The notes: generated by a model not told the origin, from the letters alone. A stretch of 64,000 nt of DNA from an uncultured Eisenbergiella sp. (GCA_947631815.1 CANRMT010000002.1:1-64000); one strand, 5' to 3'; shown: positions 27,107 to 36,320, counted from the stretch's first letter. A program made the numbers and translations.

Positions 27107-27253
27107 TATCCTCTTCCAGCGTATTCCCTGACAGTTTACCCTCTTCTCTCTTCCCTGTCAAGACGGAAAACAGCGGCCCGGCCCGCAGCAGGGCGCCGGT
27201 TCGGCCTGCCGAAAAAAGCTCCCGTCCCGCCAAAGGCGATCCGTTCCACGAAA

Positions 27254-27288
27254 AAACGGCGGCCCGTCTCGCAACGGTGCCGCCGTTT
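27254..27288 (-). terminator. Terminator of the recombinase-like gene
   Basis: GC-rich 10-bp stem (AAACGGCGGC 27254-27263 with its complement 27279-27288) followed on the minus strand by a T run. Confidence 0.8.
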
Positions 27289-27327
27289 CTTTCCCTATAT
27301 TTTTCTCTTTTGCCGTCCTCCGACGCT

Positions 27328-28140
27328 TCAGGAATCCCAGCCCACCGCGATCTGCTCCTGATCGAACATCTGCTCGTAGGCCTGTTCCACCAGCGCCTCG
27401 ATATTCGCCTGGATCCCTTTGTAAGTGTTCTGATACATCTGCCACAGGCTGCGCGGGCTCACCTTTCTCTCGTCCACGTGCGCGTCCCGGCAGACAGACT
27501 TGACGCTCTTCCATACGCTCGACCGGATCAGCGGCGTTCCCTCCTGCGTGACGAACACCGGCCCGCTGTGGATTCCTTCCCGGTCCACGAAGTCCAGCAG
27601 CTCCTTCCGGAACGACGCCGGGATCCGCAGTCTGCGCTCCCTGTTGTAGCATTCCAGCATCACTTCCCCGGCCTGAACCGCCTCCACCGTGATCTGAGAC
27701 AGCTCCTGGATCCGAACGCCCGCACCGCCCAGCGCTTTGATGAGCAGATAAGGCTTCTCCTTGCCCGATACCTTTGCCGCGCGCAGAAGCCGCATGTATT
27801 CCGCCCGCGTCAGCTCCATCCGGTCAACGTCCATCCTTCTGGAAAAATGGATCATCTGCCATTCCCTCCTGTCCAGGTAGGAAAGCAGACTGTTGAGCGT
27901 CGACAGCCTGGAATTCACCGTGCGCTCCGAATAGCCCTGGCTGTTCAGCCAGTCCCTCCATTCCACCACGGTGTTCTTGCTCAGCATCTTATCTTCAGGC
28001 AGGAAATCATACAGTCCCATCAGGATCAGATAATAATTCTGCAGAGATCCCTCCCTTCTGCCCCTGTCAGACAGATCCTGTAAAAAATCGTGTATGACTT
28101 CTGATGTCAGCGGAATCTGTTCCCCCTTTGTGGTCGCCAT
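27328..28140 (-). CDS. Tyrosine-recombinase-fold protein lacking the active site
   Basis: 270 residues from ATG 28140 (MATTKGEQIPLTSEVIHDFL, AAAGGAG upstream). The N-terminal SAM-like core-binding domain (about 10-95) and the catalytic fold are recognisable, with the first Arg in GAGVRIQELSQ. The remaining active site is gone: the H-x-L-R-H motif reads PRSLWQ, there is no beta-hairpin Lys (YNRERRLRIPA), and no C-terminal nucleophilic Tyr. It should therefore bind DNA but not recombine. It has its own promoter (TTGACA-18-TATAAT, 28274-28303), a leader of about 125 nt and a terminator. Not a mobile-element integrase by context. Confidence 0.75.
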   Translation of the reverse strand: MATTKGEQIPLTSEVIHDFLQDLSDRGRREGSLQNYYLILMGLYDFLPEDKMLSKNTVVEWRDWLNSQGYSERTVNSRLSTLNSLLSYLDRREWQMIHFSRRMDVDRMELTRAEYMRLLRAAKVSGKEKPYLLIKALGGAGVRIQELSQITVEAVQAGEVMLECYNRERRLRIPASFRKELLDFVDREGIHSGPVFVTQEGTPLIRSSVWKSVKSVCRDAHVDERKVSPRSLWQMYQNTYKGIQANIEALVEQAYEQMFDQEQIAVGWDS

Positions 28141-28449
28141 AGTACTGCTCCTTTCTGGCCGCACAATATCCGGCGCGGTCGCCGTAAAAAACTTTTTCCC
28201 CGTTTCCTTTCTCTAGTTTGTCAAAATTGCTATTTTGCGTATACCATTCCGCTAATCATCCTAGTGTAAATAAATTATATCGCACCCCTCTCCGTTCTGT
28301 CAATTCCAATTTTCGAAAAAATTGATATTTTTTTGATCTTTTTTGCTTAAAAGTGTGACTTTTTTATAAAATTGTTTCCGGTGACAACACTTTTATTTTT
28401 TATGCGGGTCATTTTCCGAAACCGCAAATTCGTATTTTGATGTCCGTCC
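28141..28449. other. AT-rich intergenic region
   Basis: Contains the promoter of the recombinase-like gene (28274-28303, minus strand). The rest is AT-rich with oligo-A/T runs and a CAAAAT/ATTTTG palindrome near 28220. No open reading frame or known RNA is recognised. Base composition is clearly lower in GC than the flanking genes. Confidence 0.6.
28274..28303 (-). promoter_or_regulatory. Promoter of recombinase-like gene
   Basis: TTGACA (28303-28298), 18-bp spacer, TATAAT (28279-28274) on the minus strand. Confidence 0.75.
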
Positions 28450-29871
28450 TCACGCCGCGGTCCCGAACGGCGCCGTTTTCTCCCCGCTTCTGCGCCCCAC
28501 GATCCCGGAAACGGCATCCGTCAGCATCAGCAGGCCGCTGACATAGAACAGCGCCATGTTGTAGATCGTATATCTGCTCTGGCAGAAGATGACCGCGGAG
28601 ACCACGGCCACGTTGACCAGGATCGACAGGAGTATGATCAAGGAAAAGATCAAAAGCCGCGGATTGCTTCTCAAAAGCGCCAGCCGGAGCAGCAGGAACA
28701 GGTATCCGGCGTACAGCACCGCCGCGGCCGCGATCAGCAGAGGCGTGGTCTTCGTGACGGTGGTGACCAGGCCGAACAGGAAATTATCCAGGAAGCTATC
28801 GATCATGGAGGGCAGGCAGGCGGGCAAAAGCGCCGTCGTCATCTCACTCATGATCTCTCCGGACTTCACATTCTGATCCACCGCCGTTCCCGGATAATTC
28901 TGCTCCACATACGAGGACACGATCGGGCGAAGCCGGTCAACCTGTATATGATTATAATGTGCCGCAAAATGGTCCGCCCCATTCAATCGGCCGTCCTCCG
29001 CATTGGCCTTCAGACATTCCGCCGCAGCGCAGTCATCATATATCTGTAAAAAAAGATCCTTTATCTCCTCATCCGCGATCCTGTCGGCATCCTCTCTCTC
29101 CGCCGTATAAATGACCATGGCAAGCAGGAAGCTCGCTCCCGAACTGTTCCTCATGGGGCTGCCATGAAACACCTGATTATAGACCAGATCGATCCCCGCG
29201 GTCAGTGCATAGATCACCATGACAGAAAGAAACGTCTGTAAAACGATCACGGGCCTTTTCTTTGCGAGCCAGACGAAAACGGAAGCGGCGAGAAGCAGCG
29301 CGATCACAAATATCATCTGCTTCCGGATCGACATGAGAATGACGCACAGCAGACAGGAACAGATAAAATCTCCCCCCGGGAACGGACGCTTTTTCTCTTC
29401 AAAGCATTCCCGATACAGGAAGCCCGTCAGATAACGGATAAAAAGGATAAAAAGAGGTATGGCCAGCGCCTCGGAAAGAATACTGTTGGAATACAATACA
29501 TGCCGCTTCGCCAGATAACGCGTGAGCAGAGAAAAGACCAGCATCATACAGGAGAGAAGCGTCCCCATCCTCCCGGAGAGCTTCAGCCGCAATACCAGGA
29601 ATCGGATGATGGAATAATTCGCATATGCGGTAATAAATGCCTGCACAGCGATCACCCAGTACATCCAGCTGTCCGGGCTGCACATCCTCCGAAACAGGTA
29701 CAAAAAAAACGGATAGGCGGGTTCCCGATGCAGGGCCATATCAATATAGCTATAGCTGTCAGGCCCCAGATAAGGCCCGTCCAGCCATGCAAAAAAAAGC
29801 AAGACCAGAAACGGGACCAAAAGCTGTACAGTCCAAAACAGGCGGCGACTTTTCTGTATCATTGAAAACAC
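28450..29871 (-). CDS. GT-C-like polytopic membrane protein
   Basis: 473 residues with about 10-11 hydrophobic segments. Near the N-terminus, after the first helix, LGPDSYSYIDMALHREPAYP resembles the acidic first-loop motif of GT-C glycosyltransferases (PMT/ArnT-like), as does the large soluble loop at about 265-355. It may use a lipid-linked sugar, which the neighbouring GT2 genes could supply. The start is GTG at 29871 (AAAGG upstream) or ATG at 29862. Function is inferred only from topology and context. Confidence 0.6.
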   Translation of the reverse strand: MFSMIQKSRRLFWTVQLLVPFLVLLFFAWLDGPYLGPDSYSYIDMALHREPAYPFFLYLFRRMCSPDSWMYWVIAVQAFITAYANYSIIRFLVLRLKLSGRMGTLLSCMMLVFSLLTRYLAKRHVLYSNSILSEALAIPLFILFIRYLTGFLYRECFEEKKRPFPGGDFICSCLLCVILMSIRKQMIFVIALLLAASVFVWLAKKRPVIVLQTFLSVMVIYALTAGIDLVYNQVFHGSPMRNSSGASFLLAMVIYTAEREDADRIADEEIKDLFLQIYDDCAAAECLKANAEDGRLNGADHFAAHYNHIQVDRLRPIVSSYVEQNYPGTAVDQNVKSGEIMSEMTTALLPACLPSMIDSFLDNFLFGLVTTVTKTTPLLIAAAAVLYAGYLFLLLRLALLRSNPRLLIFSLIILLSILVNVAVVSAVIFCQSRYTIYNMALFYVSGLLMLTDAVSGIVGRRSGEKTAPFGTAA

Positions 29872-29899
29872 CCAACCTTTCGTATATTCTTCTTTCCTC

Positions 29900-30394
29900 T
29901 CATCCGAGATAAGGACCGCACGCCCCGCCCCAGCTTTCCTGCAGGCGCTCCAGAGACCATGCGGCGTTGGCCGGAGACGTGGAAGGCAGCCTGACGGCCC
30001 TCAGCCCGCAGGATGCCTCACAATACTTTTCATATAGCTCATATGCCTTATTCCCGTTGGCGAACACGGCACGGATCCCGGTTCGGGCCAGCAGTCCGGC
30101 AATATCATTCGGCACCACGCCGCGGATGGAGCTGTCCGAGGAGCCGCGGATCTCGCAGGACGCGATCACATCCCAGACGGCGATGTGTCCGGACAGCAGC
30201 ATGGCCTTTTTCTCCGCGATGGTCTGCGGGACCGGGCTGTCCGTCAGAAAGGCGGTCACCTTCCAGAAGCGGTTCTGGGGATGGCCGTAATAAAACTGTG
30301 CCTCCCGGGACTTCACCGACGGAAACGTGCCCAGGATCAGGATCCTGGAATTCCCGTCGAAAACCGGTTGAAATGTGTGTGTTAGAGCTGCCAT
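29900..30394 (-). CDS. DNA-deoxyinosine glycosylase (UDG family 6)
   Basis: Small base-excision enzyme that removes hypoxanthine from deaminated DNA. 164 residues with ILILGTFPSVKSREAQFYYG near residue 18, QNRFWKV, AVWDVIASCEIRGSSDSSI (motif with DNA contacts) and LPSTSPANAAW. Length and motif order match family 6 (HDG). GGGAGAGGATCAG precedes the ATG. Lies between membrane glycan genes, with no operon logic that would explain it. Confidence 0.88.
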   Translation of the reverse strand: MAALTHTFQPVFDGNSRILILGTFPSVKSREAQFYYGHPQNRFWKVTAFLTDSPVPQTIAEKKAMLLSGHIAVWDVIASCEIRGSSDSSIRGVVPNDIAGLLARTGIRAVFANGNKAYELYEKYCEASCGLRAVRLPSTSPANAAWSLERLQESWGGACGPYLG

Positions 30395-30456
30395 CTGATC
30401 CTCTCCCGCCGCCGGAAAGCCCTGGCGGACAGCAAGCTGTATGATAAAGCATTCCG

Positions 30457-31257
30457 TCAGGAGCGGTCCGGAGCGTATGCCCCCAGCGCGTTCTTCAGCA
30501 AGATCTTCATGAGCTCACTGTTTCCTTTCAGAAAGCTTATCTTCGTCGGGGTTTTTCCGCCTTTGGGGTATGCCCTCGTGACAGGTATCTCGCATGCCCG
30601 ATACCCCAGCTGTGTTGCCCTGACCGAAAGATACGCCAGCAGTTCATATGTCATGAACACATCCCGCAGCGGTTTTACCCTTTCGTCCCGCAGATATGCG
30701 GCCGAATATGCTCTGTATGCGTTTGTCGTGTCCGTAAATCTCTGATGCGCCGTGAGAGAAATGACCGGCGCATGGATCAGCCGGACGGAAAGCAGGCGGA
30801 TGAGCGGTGTATTAACGGCCTTCCCTCCCTTTATGAAACGGGAGCCCTGCACCAGATCGTACCCTTCCTCCAGCTTTTCGATGAACCGCGGAACATCTTC
30901 GATACTGTCCTTGTTATTTCCGTCTATTGTAAGGATGCCTTTATAACCTCTCTGAAGCGCCCACCAGATGCCCATGCGCAGCTGCGCGCCCTGTCTTCCG
31001 GCATCCTGCTTCACAAGCAGCGTGTTCACTCCTGTGCCAAGAAGCATCGCCTCCGCCGTACAGCCGTCCGTGGAGCCCCCGTCACAAACTGCAATATCCG
31101 CATATTCGTGTATCCGATGCGCAAAAGCGCGCTCCAGTTCTTTTCTGATCCGGTCTCCTTCATTGATGATCGGGATCAGGAGCGCATAATCTTTTGACTT
31201 CTCCCGGTATTCGGTACACATAAATCTTGGCACGCCGGCCTGTCTTTCATACAGCAC
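30457..31257 (-). CDS. Glycosyltransferase family 2 (DPM1-like)
   Basis: 266 residues. GT-A fold with ALLIPIINEGDRI at the start, IAVCDGGSTDG and the metal-binding TIDGNNKDSIEDV region; no membrane helix. The best start is GTG 31257 with GGGAGG 7 nt upstream; an ATG at 31221 lacks such a site. Probable role: making a lipid-linked sugar or adding a sugar to a surface polymer. It is separated by 29 bp from the sugar-isomerase gene upstream. Confidence 0.8.
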   Translation of the reverse strand: MLYERQAGVPRFMCTEYREKSKDYALLIPIINEGDRIRKELERAFAHRIHEYADIAVCDGGSTDGCTAEAMLLGTGVNTLLVKQDAGRQGAQLRMGIWWALQRGYKGILTIDGNNKDSIEDVPRFIEKLEEGYDLVQGSRFIKGGKAVNTPLIRLLSVRLIHAPVISLTAHQRFTDTTNAYRAYSAAYLRDERVKPLRDVFMTYELLAYLSVRATQLGYRACEIPVTRAYPKGGKTPTKISFLKGNSELMKILLKNALGAYAPDRS

Positions 31258-31286
31258 GAAAAATCCTCCCTATATCAACCGGATAT

Positions 31287-32129
31287 TCACCGGCACTGCC
31301 CGAATATCTCTTTTACATAAAGCATCGCTCGCTCCAGCACATCCGTTTCTTCCGTCTTCCCCATCTCAATGGAAATAAATCCCCGATATCCTTCTGTCCG
31401 CAGGATATCCCGCAGTTCCAGGTGCAAATCCCTTTTTTCGATCGGCTTCAATCCCGGCTCGCTGATGTGCACGTGATTGATCAGAAATACGCTTCCTTTC
31501 AGTTCGTCCGCGCTTTCTTTGTTCTCTATCATCGTTCCCGCATCAAGATTCAGCCGAAACCCGGCCCGATCCACCCGATCGATCAGCTCCAGCGCGGCCC
31601 TCGTGTCATTGATATAGTTCGTGTGATAGACCGGCGGATTCGCTTCCATCCCGATTACGGTATCATGCTCCGCCGCATATTCCCCCAGCTCTCTGAAAAA
31701 AGCGACCGCATCGAGCGCATCCGCCCCCGGCAGGAGCACTCTGTTTTTCGGGCATCCGAACACCAGATTTTGGCAGCCGACGGTCTGCGCAAAATCGACC
31801 GCCCGCATCGTATAGGCGAGCAGCGCTTTTTTTTCTTCCAGGGACCCAAAAAGCTTTTCCTGTCTCCCGAACCAGATCGACTGCATGGAGGATACGACAA
31901 AGCCGTATCTGTCCGCCAGCTGCCCGGACCATTGCCCGGCCTGTTCCAGCCTGTCATACGGTCTTTCCGGGAACAGTCTCGTCGGTGCGATCTCCAGGCC
32001 CGAATACCCCAGCTTCTTCATTTTATCATAAACGGCTTCATCGCATTCCTTCAGCCAGCCTATATTGGAAATCGACAGCTTCACCTTTTCCACCTCAGCC
32101 ACTTTTATCTTCCCGGGCTTTTCATTCAT
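31287..32129 (-). CDS. Sugar phosphate isomerase/epimerase-like TIM barrel
   Basis: 280 residues of the AP-endonuclease-2/xylose-isomerase-like barrel family (IolE/IolI relatives). Recognisable are the opening MNEKPGKIKVAEVEKVKLSI, YSGLEIAPTRLFPERPYDRL near 55, NLVFGCPKNR and the metal-ligand rich GMEANPP, LNLDAGTM and VHISEPG segments. The ATG overlaps the stop of the epimerase gene by 4 nt. Substrate unknown; part of the cassette 30457-35135. Confidence 0.78.
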   Translation of the reverse strand: MNEKPGKIKVAEVEKVKLSISNIGWLKECDEAVYDKMKKLGYSGLEIAPTRLFPERPYDRLEQAGQWSGQLADRYGFVVSSMQSIWFGRQEKLFGSLEEKKALLAYTMRAVDFAQTVGCQNLVFGCPKNRVLLPGADALDAVAFFRELGEYAAEHDTVIGMEANPPVYHTNYINDTRAALELIDRVDRAGFRLNLDAGTMIENKESADELKGSVFLINHVHISEPGLKPIEKRDLHLELRDILRTEGYRGFISIEMGKTEETDVLERAMLYVKEIFGQCR

Positions 32130-33055
32130 CCGATGCTTCTTCCGACAAAATCCCTTATTTCTCTGACGACCGTCATCTTATCACAGATATATCCGTCCGA
32201 ACCTCCGAACAGACCGCCGTAAACCGTTTTATAATCATAATCCGCCGGGACACCGGCCAGCTCGTTCACAAACTTCTTTCCGGTCAAAAATTCATACAGC
32301 TCCCCTGCGGACACGGGCTCCGTCGCAGGATGCCATATCCTGAGATCATTTTGGAGCGCTGTCCGGATATCGTCCCATAACCTTCCCAGATCATAAAACT
32401 GATATTTGCTCCTGCTGTCCGTAAAATGAAGCGCCGAAAAGCCCAATGTCCGAAACTTCTCCTTCAGCAGTCTTCTGTCGCCCTCCGACATATTCTTCAC
32501 TCTGTAAAAGCCATTATCCTGCAGCTCATAACAGCCCTTCAGCTGCGGATCCTTTTCGGAAAGTTCCTCCAGCTTTTGCCCGCTGAGCATAAACGGGATC
32601 ACATTCATATAATCATAAATAAAATTCTTTTTTATATTTGCCCCGAATAAACCCGGCAGCCGGACGATCAGCGCATCCGGGCAGAAATCCCTGACCCACG
32701 ATTCCAGCTGATACCGGTTATAGCCATATGCGGAAAGGCCCTCCGTATCGATCTCTGAATTTTCATCCACATCCCGGGGGATCTTAAAGACATCTATCGT
32801 GGAAATGAGCACCAGCTTCTTCGGAGCGATCCTTCTGATGTTTTCCTCCGCCTGAACGATAAGCTGCCAGTCCTTTTCCGGCGCATGATTTGCCAGATAT
32901 TTTTCCGCGCGAAGCCCCGCGTAAATGAGAAGCTCCGGCTTCGTACCGTAGGCCTCCGCGATATTTTTTGAATTGTATACAAACTGAATCTGCTTTCCCG
33001 CGGAAAGATATAGATTACTCCCAACAAATCCCGTATATCCGACCAATGCCGTCAT
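32126..33055 (-). CDS. NAD-dependent epimerase/dehydratase-like protein
   Basis: 309 residues from ATG 33055 (MTALVGYTGFVGSNLYLS), with AAGGA upstream. Rossmann nucleotide-binding GYTGFVGSN at the N-terminus; the usual YxxxK motif is YGYNR here, so the catalytic Lys is replaced by Arg. Likely a nucleotide-sugar modifying enzyme, or a non-catalytic relative. Coupled by overlap to the TIM-barrel gene. Confidence 0.75.
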   Translation of the reverse strand: MTALVGYTGFVGSNLYLSAGKQIQFVYNSKNIAEAYGTKPELLIYAGLRAEKYLANHAPEKDWQLIVQAEENIRRIAPKKLVLISTIDVFKIPRDVDENSEIDTEGLSAYGYNRYQLESWVRDFCPDALIVRLPGLFGANIKKNFIYDYMNVIPFMLSGQKLEELSEKDPQLKGCYELQDNGFYRVKNMSEGDRRLLKEKFRTLGFSALHFTDSRSKYQFYDLGRLWDDIRTALQNDLRIWHPATEPVSAGELYEFLTGKKFVNELAGVPADYDYKTVYGGLFGGSDGYICDKMTVVREIRDFVGRSIG

Positions 33056-33073
33056 ATGATCCTTCATCCTTGT

Positions 33074-34015
33074 CTATTTTGTCAATTTTTCAACACTTTC
33101 GAAGCTGTACGGCATTCTGCGGAATACGAGATTCACAAGAAGCTGCAGGTATTTGATGATGACCGTCAGAATGCCGAACATTCCCAAAAAAGCGACCGAC
33201 AGAAACAGGATCGTCGTCGTCCACCCTTCCACCGGATGGGCCGCAGCAAAGATCACCACCGAATATACGATCATGAATACGGAAACCAACATCATCAGCA
33301 TTGTCATCGCGACCGCAAAACGGTATCCCAGCTGCGTGAACAGGATCAGGGAGTCCACAGCCAGCATTGACCGGTATCCCCGCTCCCTTCTGTCCAGCCC
33401 TTCCCCGCCCCTGCCTGTCGGACTGTACATCACGGTATCGGCCTTAAGTCCCGCGCTGGCATATACGGCCTTCCGATAAGGTACCGTTCTGTTCATGGAA
33501 GCAGTCCGGTTAATCATCCTGCGGCTGAGGATCCGAAAGCTTTCCGTATGCATTTTGCAGGAAACGTCAGAAAAAAGATCGAAGACCCGATAAAACAGCC
33601 TGGAGGTGAATTTCTCTTTTTTATCCGGGGCAGCGTTCACGATATCATATCCCTGGAGCGCTCTGTCATAAACCCTCATAATCTCCTCCGGATCGAAGTC
33701 CGGAGCAGTCCGGTCAAACTCGAACACGAAATCCCCGATGGCAAGATCCATGCCCGCATTCATCGCCGACTCCAGTCCGTGAAATCCGCTCATGTTCACG
33801 ACGGATATGCTCACCGACGCATCCGCCCTGCCCGCTTCCCTTTTTATGACGCCGACGCTGTCATCCTCCGATCCGTCATTGACACAGATGATCTCGGAAT
33901 GTTCAAAATGGCCTTCCAGTACAGCGATGACCATTCCCAGGAACGACGCTATCCTGTGTTCCGCATTGTGCACATAAATAACAGCTGAGACAAAATTCTT
34001 CTCTTTATTTTCCAT
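33074..34015 (-). CDS. Glycosyltransferase family 2 with C-terminal membrane helices
   Basis: 313 residues from ATG 34015 (GAGGTG upstream; one base after the FAD gene stop). The N-terminal GT-A domain starts FVSAVIYVHNAEHRIASFLG with VNDGSEDDSVG; the C-terminal part has two hydrophobic helices (about 225-245 and 260-280), as in GtrB/DPM1-type transferases that load sugar onto polyprenyl phosphate. This supports a polyprenyl-phosphate-sugar donor for the GT-C-like protein. Confidence 0.8.
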   Translation of the reverse strand: MENKEKNFVSAVIYVHNAEHRIASFLGMVIAVLEGHFEHSEIICVNDGSEDDSVGVIKREAGRADASVSISVVNMSGFHGLESAMNAGMDLAIGDFVFEFDRTAPDFDPEEIMRVYDRALQGYDIVNAAPDKKEKFTSRLFYRVFDLFSDVSCKMHTESFRILSRRMINRTASMNRTVPYRKAVYASAGLKADTVMYSPTGRGGEGLDRRERGYRSMLAVDSLILFTQLGYRFAVAMTMLMMLVSVFMIVYSVVIFAAAHPVEGWTTTILFLSVAFLGMFGILTVIIKYLQLLVNLVFRRMPYSFESVEKLTK

Positions 34016-34016
34016 T

Positions 34017-35135
34017 TCAGAGCACCTCATCCAGATCGTAGACCGTATTGATCTTGCCGGAAAGCACCGCGATAAACGTCGGATCCTTCGAATATGTCCG
34101 GATCACCGTCGGCCTTGAATCATCGATCTCCGAACTCATCAAGATCGGCTTGACGGAAAAAAGGGACCGCCTGTAGGCAAATGTGAATTCATCCCGCAGA
34201 TACTTGACCGCCAGATTCGCCATATAGGGAAAGGCGGTCTCCGGCCTTTCGGAACAGTCATTACAGTTGCCCAGCCGGAACGCCGAACACGCTCCGCCGC
34301 CCTTTCCCTGACAGGGAAAAGCGGGCGTTTCCTGATAACACGTCATGTGAGGCGTGAACGTCACCGACGTCAAAGAGTGCAGCCCCGTCTTCCCAAAGGG
34401 CATGATGGAGAAAAACGGGCCGTCCATCACGGTAAAACCGTACTGCTTCAGTTTTTCCCCTGCATCACATAAAATGATCTCACACAGCTCATACTTGATC
34501 CGGAACTTTTCAAATCCGGCCAGGTCCAGGATCTGATTGATTCCGGCATAGGCCGCGTTCAGGATAAATCCCGCTCTGTATTCTTTGCCGTCCTCCATAC
34601 AGATCGCGTACACATCGTTCCGTGCCTCTATGGACCGGATCGCCGCGCCATACAGGATCTTCACGTCCTTCAACGCATTTATCTTTTCCAGGAAATAATC
34701 CTTCAACAGCATCGCGTCATAGGTGTATTCTCTCGTCAAAAATGCGCCGTCACACATCCCCGGTTTAAAAAAGCGCTCCGGATGCAGTTCTTCACAGGGA
34801 ATACCGGCCGCTTTGCAGAAACGTCTGAACTGCTCTCCGTCCGACCAGGAATACCGGGCAGACGTGGCATAGATCTTATCAAATTCCCTGTTGATGCAAA
34901 AATCATAATCCCTGTTGAACCGTTCGAAATATCCGGCGGATTTCATTGCCGTCGAGATCGATCTGGGATAATGATACCCCTGATGCACCCGCGCCTGATT
35001 GATATAGGTAGCCCGGCGAAACGGCGTGGGATCGCACTCCAGCACAAGCACCTTTTCCCTTCTCTGACCGCAGACACAAGCGGAATAGAGACCGTACAGC
35101 CCTGCGCCGATGATGATCTTGTCATACTGTTCCAT
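34017..35135 (-). CDS. FAD-dependent oxidoreductase (DAO family)
   Basis: 372 residues. Dinucleotide fold YDKIIIGAGLYGLYSACVCG at the N-terminus, then LECDPTPFRRATYINQARVH; rest resembles amine/amino-acid oxidases of the DAO family. A cluster of Cys (CSAFRLGNCNDCSERPE) near residue 275 may bind metal. First gene of the cassette that runs minus-strand from here to 30457. Substrate unknown; these genes are also seen with surface sugar clusters. Confidence 0.75.
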   Translation of the reverse strand: MEQYDKIIIGAGLYGLYSACVCGQRREKVLVLECDPTPFRRATYINQARVHQGYHYPRSISTAMKSAGYFERFNRDYDFCINREFDKIYATSARYSWSDGEQFRRFCKAAGIPCEELHPERFFKPGMCDGAFLTREYTYDAMLLKDYFLEKINALKDVKILYGAAIRSIEARNDVYAICMEDGKEYRAGFILNAAYAGINQILDLAGFEKFRIKYELCEIILCDAGEKLKQYGFTVMDGPFFSIMPFGKTGLHSLTSVTFTPHMTCYQETPAFPCQGKGGGACSAFRLGNCNDCSERPETAFPYMANLAVKYLRDEFTFAYRRSLFSVKPILMSSEIDDSRPTVIRTYSKDPTFIAVLSGKINTVYDLDEVL

Positions 35136-35221
35136 AACGCTGTCCCCCAGCCCTTTTGACCTCCTTCAAATATCGGTGCGATGCACCCGCTCCGCGGATC
35201 CCTGCAGGCCGCAAGGCCCTT

Positions 35222-36286
35222 TTACGGAAACACCGGCGCCGTCCGCAGTCCTTCCTCTTCCGCCTCCCCGAACATCAGGTTCATGTTCTGCACGGCCTGT
35301 CCGGCCGCGCCCTTGACCAGATTGTCCATGGCGCCCATCATGATGACGCGGTGCGTACGCGGATCCACCTTCACGTTCACATCCACGAAATTGCTGCCCT
35401 CCACCCAACGGGTCTCCGGGCAGACGCCGGGCTCCAGGAAACGGACGAAATATTCGTCCCGATAATATTTCTCATAGGCCGCGCGGACCTGTTCCTCCGT
35501 CGGGAAACCGCTGCCGTCCGGCCCCTGCTGCGCCTTCAGCGACGCATACGCCGTGATCAGGATGCCCCGGTTCATGGGCACCAGATGCGGCGTGAAATTG
35601 ATGAGCACCGGCTCCCCGGCGGCATAGGAAAGCTGCTCCTCGATCTCCGGCGTATGCCGGTGATTCGTCACCCCGTATGCCTTGATATTCTCGTTCACCT
35701 CGCAGAAAAGGTTCACCACCTTGGCCCCTCTTCCCGCGCCGGAGGTGCCGCTCTTGGCGTCGATGATGATCGTGGCCGGATCGATCAGCCCCTCCTTCAG
35801 GAGCGGATACACGGCCAGCGTGGAGCAGGTGGGATAACAGCCTGGATTCGCCACCAGCCTGGCGGTCCGGATCCTGTCCCGGTTGATCTCGCACAGCCCG
35901 TAAACGGCCTCGCCGATGAACTGCGGCGCTTTATGCGTCATGCCGTACCATTTCTCATAGACGGACACGTCCTTGATCCGATAGTCCGCGCTCAGATCGA
36001 TCACCTTCACCCTGGAGAGGATCCTCTCGTCCAGAACGGACGCCAGGAATCCCTGGGGCGTCGCCGTGAAGATCACGTCCACCTCCTCCGCCAGCTTCTG
36101 CAGATCGTCATCCTTACAGACATCCTCCACCAGCCGGAACATGTTCCGGTAAACATCCGCATATTTCTGATCGATATAGCTCCTGGAGCCGTACCATTTG
36201 ATCTCTGTATCCTTATGACCCAGCAGAAGGCGTACCAGCTCGCCCCCCGCATATCCCGTGGACCCGATGATCCCTGCCCTGATCAT
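35222..36286 (-). CDS. argC: N-acetyl-gamma-glutamyl-phosphate reductase
   Basis: Third step of arginine synthesis. 354 residues with the NAD(P) motif GSTGYAGGELVRLL, the catalytic Cys in VANPGCYPTCS and the C-terminal DNLVKGAAGQAVQNMNLM. Divergent from argG across a 258-bp gap with ArgR-like boxes. It sits 8.8 kb from argJBD although argCJBD is the common order. Confidence 0.96.
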   Translation of the reverse strand: MIRAGIIGSTGYAGGELVRLLLGHKDTEIKWYGSRSYIDQKYADVYRNMFRLVEDVCKDDDLQKLAEEVDVIFTATPQGFLASVLDERILSRVKVIDLSADYRIKDVSVYEKWYGMTHKAPQFIGEAVYGLCEINRDRIRTARLVANPGCYPTCSTLAVYPLLKEGLIDPATIIIDAKSGTSGAGRGAKVVNLFCEVNENIKAYGVTNHRHTPEIEEQLSYAAGEPVLINFTPHLVPMNRGILITAYASLKAQQGPDGSGFPTEEQVRAAYEKYYRDEYFVRFLEPGVCPETRWVEGSNFVDVNVKVDPRTHRVIMMGAMDNLVKGAAGQAVQNMNLMFGEAEEEGLRTAPVFP

Positions 36287-36320
36287 AATGCTCTCCTCCT
36301 CGTCCTTCGCAAGCCAGAAA

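Noticed and set aside
27328-28140. Integrase of a mobile element
   Set aside because: Active-site residues are missing, and no attachment site, tRNA or mobile genes lie next to it.
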